Source of the DNA: Ignavibacteriaceae bacterium
GTDB taxonomy: Bacteria; Bacteroidota; Ignavibacteria; Ignavibacteriales; Ignavibacteriaceae
DNA length: 64,000 nt
NCBI GenBank assembly: GCA_013388545.1
Contig: JACAFB010000015.1
Span: 1-64,000, forward strand
Direction of reading: 5' to 3'
The notes under the pieces were generated by a model, which ran no database searches, had not been told where the DNA came from, and saw only the letters and a list, made by a program, of their open reading frames with translations. How positions within the stretch are numbered: position 1 is the stretch's first letter; every line of letters begins with the position of its first letter. A program made the position numbers and the translations under genes. Of this stretch, positions 48,246 through 56,797 are shown piece by piece.

Positions 48246-49013
48246 ATGTTGATCAGAATATTTGTTCTGCTATTGGTTACAGCATCTTTTAGCTTATATG
48301 CTCAGGATGAAACGGTAATTCCAGATTCTTTGAAGGAAGAACTTGAATCCCGTAATGTTCAGGAATTAATGGAAGGAATAACCGCCGAGCAGATAGTTGA
48401 AAAATATGTCGACGCAATCGGCGGCGTTGATGCACTAATGAATATTCAGGACCGCACAACGATTATGCGCGGCACTGCAATGGGGCAATCGCTTACAATA
48501 TTAGTCTATCAGAAAGCGCCAAATCTTCTCAAGCAGCAAATAAAAGTTGGCGGAATGTCACAGGACATTATTTTTAACGGGGAAAAAGGTGTTATGAAAT
48601 TTGCAGAGCAGAAAATGGATATTACTGGCGAAGAACTTGAGAGATTAAAAATAGAAGCATCTATCGATGTAATGTATAATCTTCCAAAATATGGAATTAA
48701 ATTAAATCTGCTGGGAATAGAAAACATAAACAGCAAACCGGCATACAAAGTTGAGTTTACTTACGCTTCCGGGACGAAATCACAAAAGTTTTTTGACGTT
48801 GCAAGCGGTTTGATCGTTAAAGAATTTGAGGTACTCAATACTGCACAGGGATCATTTAACCGCGAAACATATCTTGACGACTATCGCGATTCCGAAGGAG
48901 TTATGGTGCCTTATAAAATAACTCAAAATATGGGCCCTCAGCAAATGGAGTTCACTGTGAGCAGTGTGAAGGTAAATACCGGAATTAAAGAAGAAATATT
49001 CAAAATAGAATAA
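48246..49013 (+). CDS. Exported LolA/LolB-fold-like protein
   Basis: 255 residues, signal peptide about 1-20 (ending LYAQ). After a helical segment with EQIVEKYVDAIGGVDALMNIQDRTTIMRGT comes a curved-sheet pattern typical of outer-membrane lipoprotein-sorting-like proteins (YQKAPNLLKQQIKVGG, DIIFNGEKGVMK, VPYKITQNMGPQQMEFTVSSVKVN). Members are often fused to or next to M16 peptidases; none is present here. It may carry lipid or lipoprotein in the periplasm (inference). Confidence 0.72.
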   Translation: MLIRIFVLLLVTASFSLYAQDETVIPDSLKEELESRNVQELMEGITAEQIVEKYVDAIGGVDALMNIQDRTTIMRGTAMGQSLTILVYQKAPNLLKQQIKVGGMSQDIIFNGEKGVMKFAEQKMDITGEELERLKIEASIDVMYNLPKYGIKLNLLGIENINSKPAYKVEFTYASGTKSQKFFDVASGLIVKEFEVLNTAQGSFNRETYLDDYRDSEGVMVPYKITQNMGPQQMEFTVSSVKVNTGIKEEIFKIE

Positions 49014-49026
49014 AATTTATTTTACT

Positions 49027-49045
49027 GCCGGGTGAAATGCCCGGC
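49027..49045 (+). terminator. Short hairpin after the LolA-like gene
   Basis: GCCGGG/CCCGGC stem with a 7-base loop, followed by GGTTTCTTG. The T tract is poor, so this is a weak terminator candidate. Confidence 0.4.
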
Positions 49046-49071
49046 GGTTTCTTGTCTATGTCTCACACCTG

Positions 49072-49686
49072 ATGAATAGAAAATATTCTGCAATCGTCTT
49101 TGATCTTGGTCAGGTTTTACTGCCCTTCGATTACAATATCTTTATCGAAGCAATCGATAAATACAAACAGGGATTGGGAAAAGCTTTCATCGATAAATAT
49201 AATTCCAACTACAACATACACCGTGATTTTGAAAGAGGAAAAATTCCCGAAGAGAAATTTATCCGCCAAATGCTCAACTGGCTTGAGCACAAAATTACTG
49301 CAGAACAGTTTTGCCGTTACTGGTCATCAATATTTTCACTTAATAACGATGTTATTTCGCTTCTTCCGCAGCTGAAGAAAAATTACAAACTATTCCTGCT
49401 TTCAAATACTAATTCTATTCATAAAAAATATGGTTATGAGCAATATGATTTTCTGAATTATTTTGACAGGCTCATCTTATCCCACGAGGTCGGCTATGTT
49501 AAACCAGAGGAGCAAATTTATCGCGAGGTTGAAAAAGCATCACAGCTGGCTTCTGATGAACATATATTTATCGATGATATAAAAGAATATGCCGATGCTG
49601 CCAGGTTAATTGGATGGGATTCAATTCGATTTGAAAGTTATAATCAGCTTAAAGATGAACTTGGAGTCAGAGGAATTCTTAAGTGA
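49072..49686 (+). CDS. HAD-family hydrolase, YihX-like
   Basis: 204 residues. Motif I FDLGQVLLPFD carries the nucleophile Asp; the DxG form (instead of DxD) is seen in YihX-like sugar phosphatases. Motif II is LLSNTN, the lysine lies in GYVKPEEQIY, and motif III is FIDDIKEYADAA. A helical cap sits between motifs I and II. Probably a phosphatase for small sugar or nucleotide phosphates. The following L,D-transpeptidase gene overlaps its stop. Confidence 0.86.
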   Translation: MNRKYSAIVFDLGQVLLPFDYNIFIEAIDKYKQGLGKAFIDKYNSNYNIHRDFERGKIPEEKFIRQMLNWLEHKITAEQFCRYWSSIFSLNNDVISLLPQLKKNYKLFLLSNTNSIHKKYGYEQYDFLNYFDRLILSHEVGYVKPEEQIYREVEKASQLASDEHIFIDDIKEYADAARLIGWDSIRFESYNQLKDELGVRGILK

Positions 49687-50633
49687 AGTTAGTATTACAA
49701 TTAATTCTTATCTCTTCTCCTATTTTATTTTTTAATAGCTGCGGAAATGAAAAAAATCATACGGCTCAGGAAACTGTTGAGAGCGAATATTCTTCGTTAT
49801 ATAAATCACTTGACACTCTGTATAAAAACAGATGGAATAATAAAATATCCTACTATCTTTACAAACCACGAAGCTGGAATGTATACAATGAAATTATGAA
49901 CCGGTTTGGTATTCAGGCTGCTGATATTGTTGCTGCCATTAATCGTGTTGATAAAAATAATCTCCGCGGAAGAGATACTATTGTTATTCCCGACACTTTT
50001 TTAACTGATCCGAGAAACTATTCTCCCTTTCCTTTCTTTGAGGAACTGGCCAAAAATATTCCCAAACTAATTCTTGTCTCCCAAAGAATTCAGAGTTATG
50101 CTTTATACGAGTACGGATGTTTAATTAAATGGGGCGCAGTAAGCAGTGGCAAGAAAAGAACCCCGACTCCAAATGGTTTGTTTTCTACAAACTGGAAATC
50201 AAAAGAAACTATTAGCACAGTGAATGAAGAATGGCTTTTAAAATGGTATTTTAATGTTGAAAACTTTGAAGGAGTATCGCTTCATCAATATGAATTGCCC
50301 GGGTATCCGGCCAGTCATGCCTGCGTCAGGTTAACCGAAGCTGATGCAAAGTTCATTTACAACTGGGCGGAACAATGGATTTTAACTTCAGATGAAGAGG
50401 ATATAATGGCTTTTGGTACGCCGGTGATAATCTGGGGAGAATATGATTACGAAAACCCTAAAGTCTGGAAGAAACTCGAATCGGATCCTGATGCGGCAAA
50501 AGTCAGTGAAAATGAAATAAAAGAATTGCTGGCAGAAAATCTGATTCTTATTCTTATCCGCCAGCAGGTGCGTGAAATGGTTTTACGAACAAAGTATGTA
50601 CAGGAACAAAAATATATTGTTCTAAACAAATAA
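49683..50633 (+). CDS. L,D-transpeptidase (YkuD) lipoprotein
   Basis: 316 residues from a GTG start that overlaps the HAD stop codon (GTGA). Lipoprotein-like signal ending FFNSC. The YkuD domain covers about 120-235 with HQYELPGYPASHACVRL, where Cys is the nucleophile. It forms 3-3 peptidoglycan crosslinks or attaches proteins to the wall in the periplasm. An N-terminal stretch (YNEIMNRFGIQAADIVAAINRVDKNN) resembles a LysM/peptidoglycan-binding module, tentatively. Confidence 0.87.
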   Translation: MKLVLQLILISSPILFFNSCGNEKNHTAQETVESEYSSLYKSLDTLYKNRWNNKISYYLYKPRSWNVYNEIMNRFGIQAADIVAAINRVDKNNLRGRDTIVIPDTFLTDPRNYSPFPFFEELAKNIPKLILVSQRIQSYALYEYGCLIKWGAVSSGKKRTPTPNGLFSTNWKSKETISTVNEEWLLKWYFNVENFEGVSLHQYELPGYPASHACVRLTEADAKFIYNWAEQWILTSDEEDIMAFGTPVIIWGEYDYENPKVWKKLESDPDAAKVSENEIKELLAENLILILIRQQVREMVLRTKYVQEQKYIVLNK

Positions 50634-50691
50634 AATCAGACGCTATTAATTTTACCGTGGTAGATTTAAACTTTGCCTTGTAATTAATTGG

Positions 50692-52035
50692 CTACTCACC
50701 CTCCATATCCAAATTTCCGCTCCACAAATATTTTTTAGTTTCGTTCACAATTACTCCGCTTAGCAAAATTAAAGATACAATATTCGGTAATGCCATAAGA
50801 GCATTAGTTATATCAGCAAATGTCCAAACTGCGTTTAGCGATAAGACTGACCCAATCATAACGAAAATGACCCAAAGATACCTGTAAGGCTTAATGACTT
50901 TGCTGCCGAAAAGATACTCAGCTGCTTTTTCACCATAATATGACCAGCCAAGAATAGTTGAGAAAACGAAGGTCAGCAAACCAAGAGTCAACACAATTGG
51001 TCCAATTATATGAAAATCACTGAATGCTTGTTTTGTCAACGCAGCTCCGCTTAATCCCTTCATCCATTCATCCGAATTAACAACAACCAGTCCGGTCATT
51101 GCACACACAACAACTGTGTCCCAAAAGGTACCTGTCGATGAAACTAATGCCTGGCGAATGGGATTTTTAGTTTGGGCTGCAGCGGCAACAATAGGCGCAC
51201 TGCCCAAACCGGATTCGTTAGAAAAAAGTCCGCGTGCAATCCCAAAACGAATTGCCTCCTTCATCCCCGCACCAAGGAAACCGCCTACTGCCGCCTGTCC
51301 GGTAAACGCACTATTAATTATTAAAGATATTGTTTCCGGTATTCCATCTATGTTCATTCCCAGCACTATCAAACATCCGAGGACATATGTAATAGCCATA
51401 AAAGGCACTAAACCTTCGCACACTCTTGCTATGGATTTAATACCACCAAGAATTACAACAGCAGTCAGAGTTGTTAAAATTAATCCCGTAACCCACATTG
51501 GAATCTGAAAAGATTCGTTCACTAAAACTGAAATTGAATTTGCCTGAACCATATTCCCGATTCCAAAAGCAGTAACTGAAGTGAAAGCGGCAAATAATAT
51601 TGCGAGCCATTTTTTATTTAATCCTTTTTCAAGAACATACATTGGTCCGCCAGCCATCGAACCATCGGGCATTTTAACTCTGTATTTAACTGCTAGCAAT
51701 GCCTCGCTGTATTTGGTTGCAATTCCGAAAACACCGGTTAACCACATCCACAGAACTGCTCCAGGCCCACCTGCAGCAACTGCGGTAGAAACTCCAACAA
51801 TATTTCCTGTTCCAATTGTAGCTGCAAGTGCAGTTGTAAGAGCACCAAACTGACTTATGTCGCCCCTTCCCTCCTTTTCTCTTCCGAGTGAAATTTTTAT
51901 TGCTTTCCCGAGAAATCTCTGTATAAATCTCAAACGTATTGTAAGAAAAATATGAGTTCCAAAAAGAATTATTATCAAAGGGTATCCCCAGATAAAATCA
52001 CTAACAGAGGTAAGAATGTTTTCAAGAAATTCCAT
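50692..52035 (-). CDS. Sodium:alanine symporter (AGCS family)
   Basis: 447 residues, about 10-11 transmembrane helices. Family motifs: GALTTALAATIGTGNIVGVSTAVAAGGPGAVLWMW, GGPMYVLEKGL, ARGLFSNESGLGSAPI. Imports alanine or glycine with Na+. Gene stands alone; no riboswitch recognised upstream. Confidence 0.95.
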   Translation of the reverse strand: MEFLENILTSVSDFIWGYPLIIILFGTHIFLTIRLRFIQRFLGKAIKISLGREKEGRGDISQFGALTTALAATIGTGNIVGVSTAVAAGGPGAVLWMWLTGVFGIATKYSEALLAVKYRVKMPDGSMAGGPMYVLEKGLNKKWLAILFAAFTSVTAFGIGNMVQANSISVLVNESFQIPMWVTGLILTTLTAVVILGGIKSIARVCEGLVPFMAITYVLGCLIVLGMNIDGIPETISLIINSAFTGQAAVGGFLGAGMKEAIRFGIARGLFSNESGLGSAPIVAAAAQTKNPIRQALVSSTGTFWDTVVVCAMTGLVVVNSDEWMKGLSGAALTKQAFSDFHIIGPIVLTLGLLTFVFSTILGWSYYGEKAAEYLFGSKVIKPYRYLWVIFVMIGSVLSLNAVWTFADITNALMALPNIVSLILLSGVIVNETKKYLWSGNLDMEGE

Positions 52036-52259
52036 ATAAAACTTTCAATTTTTTAGATTGTTCCGGACATAGTTGGTTAAGTTGTAAACATATTTTATAG
52101 ATATAACAATTTAACAAATAAACTTCTTTTTTTTCGGATATCTGAATAAACCTCAAAGAAAAAAGCCAATATAATTATTCGCAAGTCCGCAATTAATCTG
52201 TAAAGGAATGATTAATAGGCTATTATTTTTTTGTATTTAAAGGGTATTCATATTAATTT

Positions 52260-52273
52260 TGAGCATATGCTCA
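52260..52273. promoter_or_regulatory. 14-bp perfect palindrome, likely operator
   Basis: TGAGCATATGCTCA lies 20 bases before the start of the DUF134 helix-turn-helix gene. Position and symmetry fit an operator for a dimeric regulator, possibly DUF134 itself acting on its own promoter. Binding is inference. Confidence 0.6.
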
Positions 52274-52293
52274 TAATATATTTTTAAGAAATA

Positions 52294-52575
52294 ATGCCAA
52301 GACCGAGAAAACACAGAAGAATCTGCTGCAATCCTTCAGCATATTATTTCAAGCCAAGGGGAATTCCAATGCATCAATTACAAGAAATAATACTTGATCA
52401 CGATGAACTGGAATCGTTGCGGCTTGCTGATTTTCTTGCTTATTCTCACGAAAAAGCAGCAAAGGAAATGAAAATTTCCAGGGCTACTTTCGGACGGATT
52501 GTGGAGTCTGCAAGAAAAAAAGTTGCTGATGGGATCTTAAATGGAAAAGCTATCAGGATAAATGAAAAGCATTAA
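52294..52575 (+). CDS. DUF134 (UPF0251) DNA-binding protein
   Basis: 93 residues. MPRPRKHRRICCNP start and the helix-turn-helix AAKEMKISRATFGRIVESARKKVADGILNGKAI are the family hallmark. Two adjacent Cys and a Tyr/Phe-rich stretch (CCNPSAYYFKPRGIP) may bind metal or an iron-sulfur cluster. These regulators usually sit next to NifX/NifB-type proteins, as here. Probably controls this cluster through the palindrome upstream. Confidence 0.92.
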   Translation: MPRPRKHRRICCNPSAYYFKPRGIPMHQLQEIILDHDELESLRLADFLAYSHEKAAKEMKISRATFGRIVESARKKVADGILNGKAIRINEKH

Positions 52576-52619
52576 TTAAAAATTTTATTAAAATTCTATT
52601 CAATTATGGAGCCAAAACA

Positions 52620-53039
52620 ATGAACAACCCAACAAACACATTCAAAGGGAAAATTGCAATTGCAACAAACGATCAGAAAAGAGTTACCGGGCATATTGGC
52701 AAATGCCGGGCATTTATGATTTATGAAATTGACGGAGAAAAAATTGTTAACAAAGAATTAAGAGAAAATCTGTTCACAAACCACATGCGGGGTGGCGAAC
52801 ATCATCACCACCATGGTGAGGGAGACGGCAATAGACATACACACTTAATAGAAGGATTGAAGGATTGCAAATTTTTAATTTGCAGCGGTGGCGGCTGGCG
52901 TGTTGTTGAAGACTTAAAGAAGCATAACATAGAAACACTATTTACTGATATTGAGCTGATTGAAGATGCTGTTAATAAATTTATCAAAGGTGAACTGAAA
53001 AACGAAACAGATTTAGTCTGCAATCATACTGATCACTAA
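52620..53039 (+). CDS. NifX/NifB-type dinitrogenase-cofactor-domain protein
   Basis: 139 residues. The fold (GKIAIATNDQKRVTGHIGKCRAFMIYEIDGEKIV ... LKDCKFLICSGGGWRVVEDLKKHNIETLFT) is the dinitrogenase iron-molybdenum cofactor domain. A His-rich insert (GGEHHHHHGEGDGNRHTH) should bind metal. Such stand-alone proteins occur in anaerobes without nitrogenase, and no nif genes are seen here. Cofactor carrier or metal-cluster role is inferred. Confidence 0.88.
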   Translation: MNNPTNTFKGKIAIATNDQKRVTGHIGKCRAFMIYEIDGEKIVNKELRENLFTNHMRGGEHHHHHGEGDGNRHTHLIEGLKDCKFLICSGGGWRVVEDLKKHNIETLFTDIELIEDAVNKFIKGELKNETDLVCNHTDH

Positions 53040-53071
53040 ATATTCAACAGCTTACAGGGAGCAATCAGGGA

Positions 53072-53517
53072 ATTGAAGACAAAATCAAAATTGGCATTAT
53101 TATTTGCGATAGATACAAAATTTGTGCTGGTGGGAAGTGTTTCCATTAACTTAAAGAAGGTGCCGGCGCATTTGATATTTATAAAAATAAAGATGTTGAA
53201 CTTGTTGGTTACACTTCTTGTGGCGGATGCCCTGTCGATAATATTTAATATCCACCCGAAGAAATGAAAAAGAACGGAGTTGAGGTAATTCAATTTGCAA
53301 AGGTAATGATGGTGGGTTATCCACATTGTTCCTGCATCAATAACTTTAAAGGATTTATTAAGACAAAATTCGATTTAAAAGTAATTGTTGGTACTCATCC
53401 CATTCCGGAGAAATATTTAATCAAACATACGGAACTTAAACCCGGCACACACCGGAATGGCAGGAATTAGTTAAACTAACTTTGTCTGATGAACAAACAC
53501 GATTAGCTTATAATTGA
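53072..53517 (+). pseudogene. Disrupted CGGC-domain protein gene
   Basis: The ORF track shows only fragments, but one frame reads almost the whole CGGC family: IKIGIIICDRYKICAGGKCFH, stop TAA (53147), LKEGAGAFDIYKNKDVELVG and YTSCGGCPVDNI, stop TAA (53246), YPPEEMKKNGVEVIQFAK, then GYPHCSC and VGTHPIPEKY. Near 53440-53450 the frame shifts and continues TPEWQELVKLTLSDEQ and TRLAYN to TGA at 53515-53517. No start codon is found in frame; the position expected for it holds ATT after AGGGA. Three lesions make a pseudogene likely. The intact family binds metal through many cysteines. Confidence 0.85.
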
Positions 53518-53529
53518 TGAGTTTGCTGT

Positions 53530-54333
53530 ATGAATGTATTTGGTCCCATACCGCCAAGAAGATTAGACAGAAGTCTTGGCGTAAATAAGATTCCCTCAGA
53601 GATTTGCAGCTATTCCTGTGTTTACTGCCAGGTTGGACTTACTGAGTCAATGTCAATAGAAAGAAAAAAATACTTTAGTCCTGAAGTGATAGTTGATGAA
53701 GTTAAAAGAAGAGTCAATCAACTGAAAAATGATAATAAGCAAATTGATTATATTTCTTTTGTTCCTGATAGAGAACCAACTCTTGATATAAATCCTGGCA
53801 AAATTATCGGACTTATCAAACCACTTGAAATTAAAATCGTTGTTATAACAAATTCATCTCCACTCTGGGATAAGGAAGTAAAGGATGAGTTAATGCTGGC
53901 TGACTGGGTTTCCTTAAAAATTGATTCGGTTGATGAAAAGATTTGGCACAGATTAAACCGCTCTTACGGCAAACTGGATCTGCAAAAAGTTTTGGGGGGT
54001 GTTAATTTATTTAGGAATTCTTTTAGAGGTAAACTGGTAACAGAAACTATGCTTGTAAATGAACTTAACAATAATAAAGAATCATTAACGAACACCGCAG
54101 AATTTAAAGGGAAATTGAATCCCGATAAAGTTTATATACTTGTTCCAACTCGTCCTACTGCCGAAAAATTTGTCGAACCGCCATCAGAAAAAAATCTGAA
54201 TATGGCATACCAAATTTTTAGCCCAAATGTAAATGGTGTTGAAATTTTAACAGGAAAAATTATTCTAGCGGCGCATCCGATGTATCTTGCAGCCGTTAAC
54301 AGTATTAATAGTATTAGTAATCTGAGGAAATAA
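53530..54333 (+). CDS. Radical SAM protein, possibly impaired
   Basis: 267 residues. The CxxxCxxC cluster motif (EICSYSCVYCQVG) that binds the 4Fe-4S is intact. The family start is usually PSRRLGRSLG and the SAM-binding loop GEPTLD preceded by DG, from memory; here they read PPRRLDRSLG and PDREPTLD, so two expected glycines are D and R. Each change needs one G-to-A transition. It may be under relaxed selection, like the neighbouring CGGC gene. Substrate unknown. The thioesterase gene begins at the next base after its stop. Confidence 0.82.
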   Translation: MNVFGPIPPRRLDRSLGVNKIPSEICSYSCVYCQVGLTESMSIERKKYFSPEVIVDEVKRRVNQLKNDNKQIDYISFVPDREPTLDINPGKIIGLIKPLEIKIVVITNSSPLWDKEVKDELMLADWVSLKIDSVDEKIWHRLNRSYGKLDLQKVLGGVNLFRNSFRGKLVTETMLVNELNNNKESLTNTAEFKGKLNPDKVYILVPTRPTAEKFVEPPSEKNLNMAYQIFSPNVNGVEILTGKIILAAHPMYLAAVNSINSISNLRK

Positions 54334-54804
54334 ATGAAGTTAAAAGCGATACAGGAATATTATCCCGATGATGTTGCTCATTGCTATGGCTGTGGAAAGC
54401 TTAATGAGCACGGACATCAGATAAAAACATTCTGGGACGGTGATGAAACCGTTACAAGGTTTACACCAAAAGAATATCATACAGCAATACCAGGTTACGT
54501 TTATGGCGGTTTGATCGCTTCGTTAATTGATTGCCACGGAACCGGAACCGGAGCTTTAGCTGCATATAAATCTGAGGGAAGAGAATTTGACACACAACCT
54601 CCCTTCCGGTTTGTTACTGCTTCATTGCAGGTTGATTATTTAAAACCAACGCCTCTCGGGCCAGAGTTAGAACTGCGGGGAAAGGTAATCGAACAGAAAG
54701 GAAGAAAGGTTATCTCTGAAATAACAGTTTCAGCAAACGGAGTAGTTACTGCAAAGGGAAAAGTTGTGGCAGTTCAGATGCCCGAGAATATGTTAAAAGA
54801 TTAA
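54334..54804 (+). CDS. PaaI-like hotdog-fold thioesterase
   Basis: 156 residues. N-terminal CYGCGKLNEHGHQIKTFW and PGYVYGGLIASLIDCHGTGTGALAAY match the 4HBT/PaaI hotdog family; the Asp in IDCHGTG is a likely catalytic acid. Hydrolyses acyl-CoA or other thioesters; substrate unknown. It starts directly after the radical SAM stop, so they are cotranscribed. Confidence 0.88.
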   Translation: MKLKAIQEYYPDDVAHCYGCGKLNEHGHQIKTFWDGDETVTRFTPKEYHTAIPGYVYGGLIASLIDCHGTGTGALAAYKSEGREFDTQPPFRFVTASLQVDYLKPTPLGPELELRGKVIEQKGRKVISEITVSANGVVTAKGKVVAVQMPENMLKD

Positions 54805-54818
54805 CTTTAGATTAGAAT

Positions 54819-55542
54819 ATGGAAAACAAACATTACTGGTGATGGTTTATTTTACGATAAGCTGATTACTCCTAATCAGGACAGAATGTTTATTAAAATC
54901 AAAAATTTGATTGAACCTGATTCGGAAATTCTCGACGTTGGTTGTGGAACAGGAAGATTAGAATTTTTTCTATCGGATAAATGCAAAAAAATTACAGGAA
55001 TCGATTTATTTAAAAAGAATATTGAACAAGCAGAAAAAAAATTAACAAAACTCAACCATAAAAACATAGATTTTAAGCATGCCGGATTTGATAGCTTCAT
55101 AAAAAATAATTCAGATATTTTTAATTACGTTATTGTAACATACGTAATTCACGAATTGCCTTATGAACAGAGGTTATCGTTGCTCAAAGGTATTTCCGAA
55201 ATTTCGGAAAAAATAATTGTAGGTGACTATCTTGTCCCAAGGCCCGGGGAGTTTTGGAATGTTCTGAATGAAATAGTTGAATTTGCTGCAGGGAAAGATC
55301 ATTATTATAATTTTAAAACCTTTGTAAAGCATAAAGGTATTGCAGGTTTGCTGAATGAATCCGGTTTAAAAATTCATCACGAAATTAAGAACGATCCATC
55401 AACAAACCACATTGCTGTTTTAACACGATTAGATAAAACATTTAAAACAAATTATTCTCCAATATTTTTATTAATCCAAATCAGTATAAACTCATTTGGA
55501 CTATCTAAAATGAGGTCGCAAAATTACCTCTTCTATTTTTAG
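54819..55542 (+). pseudogene. Class I SAM-dependent methyltransferase gene with 5' frameshift
   Basis: The ORF track starts at the internal ATG 54886. Upstream, ATG at 54819 reads MENKHYW then TGA, and shifting one base gives DGLFYDKLITPNQDR in frame with MFIKIKNLIEP, a natural N terminus for this family. So a one-base insertion (near 54837-54843) splits the gene. The SAM site ILDVGCGTGRLEF, the acidic GIDLF strand end and VIVTYVIHEL are present. The last about 40 residues after HIAVLTR look unlike the family and may be read-through past a lost stop. The internal ATG could still give a shortened enzyme. Confidence 0.7.
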
Positions 55543-55560
55543 AAAAAGTTTCTAGAAGGA

Positions 55561-55944
55561 TTAAAATTGCTTTCTGTCCCTGTCTTCAAATGAACATTCT
55601 CCCAGCTCAACGTGACCCTTGTATTGCTCCTCAAGTGATTGTTGATAATGATTTTCAAGTGATCGGCAAAGTTCAGGTCTTTTAAGCCATTGCCCCTTCT
55701 CATTTAAGCAATATTTTTTATCAATAGGGATTTCTTTCTTAAGATAACAACCGAACAATTCGACTTCATCCGGATGAATATTTTGTTCATCCAGATATTC
55801 AATCAATCCGCAAATTGTATCTGAAAAATATTGATTAAAGAGATCCTTGTCATTTTGAATAACTTGAACCTTAGCGAAGTATGTATAAGGGATAGTCCGG
55901 TCATATTTTGATTTTGGACCTAATATTTTTCTAATAATTCCCAA
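55561..55944 (-). CDS. Hypothetical protein
   Basis: 127 residues, no signal or membrane helix. Acidic, with HPDEVELFGCYLKKEIPIDKKYCLNEKGQW and LGECSFEDRDR; three Cys. I recognise no family. It is convergent with the methyltransferase remnant. Confidence 0.6.
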   Translation of the reverse strand: MGIIRKILGPKSKYDRTIPYTYFAKVQVIQNDKDLFNQYFSDTICGLIEYLDEQNIHPDEVELFGCYLKKEIPIDKKYCLNEKGQWLKRPELCRSLENHYQQSLEEQYKGHVELGECSFEDRDRKQF

Positions 55945-56165
55945 CTTGATTCACCTATGAAATAGTTTCTTAACCAAAACCTAAATAAACTTCCAGCAAT
56001 CATCAAGTATTAATTTAAAGTGAATATCGTTCCCATCTGAAAATCGTTTCTAAATTTAAAGAGGCAAATTTTATTGTGCAGTTGGTTTGGATATGGTCTG
56101 AAATTATGTTTAACTTTTCCTGCAACTTAATTCTAACCAACATTAAAAAATTATAAGGAGACAAA

Positions 56166-56735
56166 ATGGTTTCAATACTTGAACTTTGGCTACCCATTCT
56201 TCTTTCTTCAGTTATGGTTTTTATCCTCAGCTCAATAATTCACATGGTTCTTCCATATCACAGAACGGATTATAAAAAGCTTCCATCAGAAGACAGTCTT
56301 TTGGATACTTTGCGAAAAGCGAATATCCCCCCAGGTGATTATATGTTTCCCTTTTGTTCTGACAACAAAGAAAGAAACTCACAGGAATACAAGGACAAAT
56401 TAGAAAAAGGCCCTGCGGGAATAGTAACTATATTCCCGGCAGGAACAAATTTTATGGGCAGCAGCCTTGTAATGTGGTTTATTTATACGGTAATCGTGGG
56501 AATATTTGCCGCTTATGTCGCTGGTCGCGCGTTACCTGCTGGTACGGACTATCTTGCGGTATTCAGGTTTGCAGGTGTTACTTCTTTCGTTGGCTACACG
56601 CTCGCATTACTTCAGGATAATATCTGGTACAAGAAAAGCTGGGCAACAACTATAAAGAATGTAATTGACGGATTAATTTATGCGCTTTTTACCGGCGGCA
56701 TTTTCGGATGGCTGTGGCCGGGTATAACTTCTTAA
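56166..56735 (+). CDS. Conserved membrane protein of unknown function
   Basis: 189 residues. An N-terminal helix (LWLPILLSSVMVFILSSIIHM) is followed by a cytosolic-type loop with HRTDYKKLPSEDSLLDTLRKANIPPGDYMFP, then three helices and an end GGIFGWLWPG. TTATAAGGAG precedes the ATG, one of the best ribosome sites in the window. Family widely conserved but uncharacterised as far as I recall. Followed by a terminator. Confidence 0.82.
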   Translation: MVSILELWLPILLSSVMVFILSSIIHMVLPYHRTDYKKLPSEDSLLDTLRKANIPPGDYMFPFCSDNKERNSQEYKDKLEKGPAGIVTIFPAGTNFMGSSLVMWFIYTVIVGIFAAYVAGRALPAGTDYLAVFRFAGVTSFVGYTLALLQDNIWYKKSWATTIKNVIDGLIYALFTGGIFGWLWPGITS

Positions 56736-56757
56736 TTTTATAACCATATTCGAAAGA

Positions 56758-56787
56758 GCCGCACCATTTAAAGGAGCGGCCTTTTTT
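56758..56787 (+). terminator. Rho-independent terminator after the membrane protein gene
   Basis: Stem GCCGCaCC/GGaGCGGC with one A-A mismatch and a 7-base loop, followed by a T6 tract. Confidence 0.85.
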
Positions 56788-56797
56788 ATTTTTCTAA

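Noticed and set aside
52036-52293. Possible glycine or alanine riboswitch upstream of the AGCS symporter
   Set aside because: No recognisable aptamer core on the minus strand.
52620-53039. Nitrogenase-related nif cluster
   Set aside because: Only the stand-alone NifX-like domain is present; no nifHDK, nifB or nifE/N is seen.
53147-53248. Stop-codon reassignment or readthrough in the CGGC gene
   Set aside because: Other genes in the window end normally at TAA, and the gene also has a frameshift and no start, so decay is simpler.
53073-53267. Plus-strand ORF of 64 aa (MKTKSKLALL...)
   Set aside because: Out-of-frame reading of the CGGC pseudogene, not a protein of its own.
53036-53326. Minus-strand ORF of 96 aa across the CGGC region
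   Set aside because: Shadow; the plus-strand frame gives the real, broken CGGC sequence.
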